This document shows, piece by piece, positions 6,054-6,060 of a DNA stretch of 6,060 nt. The position numbers were made by a program, and so were the translations under genes. This DNA is from an uncultured Oscillospiraceae bacterium (GTDB lineage: Bacteria; Bacillota_A; Clostridia; Oscillospirales; Oscillospiraceae). The notes under the pieces were generated by a model. The model searched no databases, had not been told where the DNA came from, and saw only the letters and a program-made list of their open reading frames with translations. Within the stretch, counting starts at the first letter, position 1. Every line of letters starts with the position of its first letter. The DNA lies in contig CAJTTS010000159.1 of NCBI GenBank assembly GCA_910579155.1, positions 1-6,060 of the forward strand, written 5' to 3'.

Positions 6054-6060
6054 GCTGTCC
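6040..6060 (+). CDS. bceB: Start of a BceB-type permease gene, partial
   Basis: GTG at 6040 opens a frame (M)TLSKLS that runs off the window edge. BceB-family permeases commonly begin with a similar short hydrophilic stretch before the first membrane helix, and the gene always follows bceA. The frame overlaps the ATPase gene by 14 bases, with GGGGGG (6026-6031) as a plausible ribosome site eight bases upstream. A second in-frame GTG at 6031 is an alternative start. Only seven codons are visible, so the call rests mostly on context. Confidence 0.6.

Noticed and set aside
1..6060. CRISPR arrays, tRNA or rRNA genes and complete insertion sequences
   Set aside because: I saw no regularly spaced repeats, no tRNA-like or rRNA segments and no transposase; the integrase fragment is the only mobile-element gene.

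Overview
The window is GC-rich (by eye close to 60%), and its genes resemble those of gut Clostridia, most likely Oscillospiraceae or a related Firmicute. The evidence is an antimicrobial-peptide-type Bce two-component/ABC system, a Tn916-type integrase remnant, strong GGAGG ribosome binding sites and tightly overlapping genes. The genus cannot be fixed from the sequence.

Left part (1-2504, minus strand): two consecutive full-length-type ABC exporter genes, 1 nt apart. The first (2504 to 765) is complete, with a six-helix membrane domain followed by an ATPase. The second (763 to beyond base 1) shows only its membrane domain because the window ends inside it. Together they look like a heterodimeric exporter. 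A perfect 16-bp GC-rich hairpin (2540-2577) lies just upstream.

Middle (2588-3544): a scar of mobile DNA. A minus-strand reading frame joins the N-terminal (core-binding) part of a tyrosine integrase to an unrelated C-terminal tail of about 70 residues that I cannot identify. The integrase catalytic domain is absent. Upstream lie a possible 47-codon small gene (3393 to 3250), two small hairpins, a 10-bp direct repeat, and the promoter of the plus-strand operon.

Right part (3545-6060, plus strand): a BceRS-BceAB-type module. It encodes an OmpR-type response regulator (3545-4210), a short-loop intramembrane-sensing histidine kinase (4207-5217, ATGA overlap), an ATPase (5295-6053), and the first seven codons of a probable BceB permease starting inside the ATPase gene (6040). 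A perfect 7-4-7 inverted repeat, TTACA-N4-TGTAA at its core, covers the kinase stop codon just ahead of the ATPase gene. It fits the operator known for BceR-type regulators.

Inferred working model: the kinase and the downstream transporter sense a cell-wall-active peptide together, and the phosphorylated regulator induces the transporter genes from the promoter between kinase and ATPase. The divergent exporter pair may or may not be functionally linked. No clearly new system is visible; the chimeric integrase frame and the precisely placed operator are the points of most interest.
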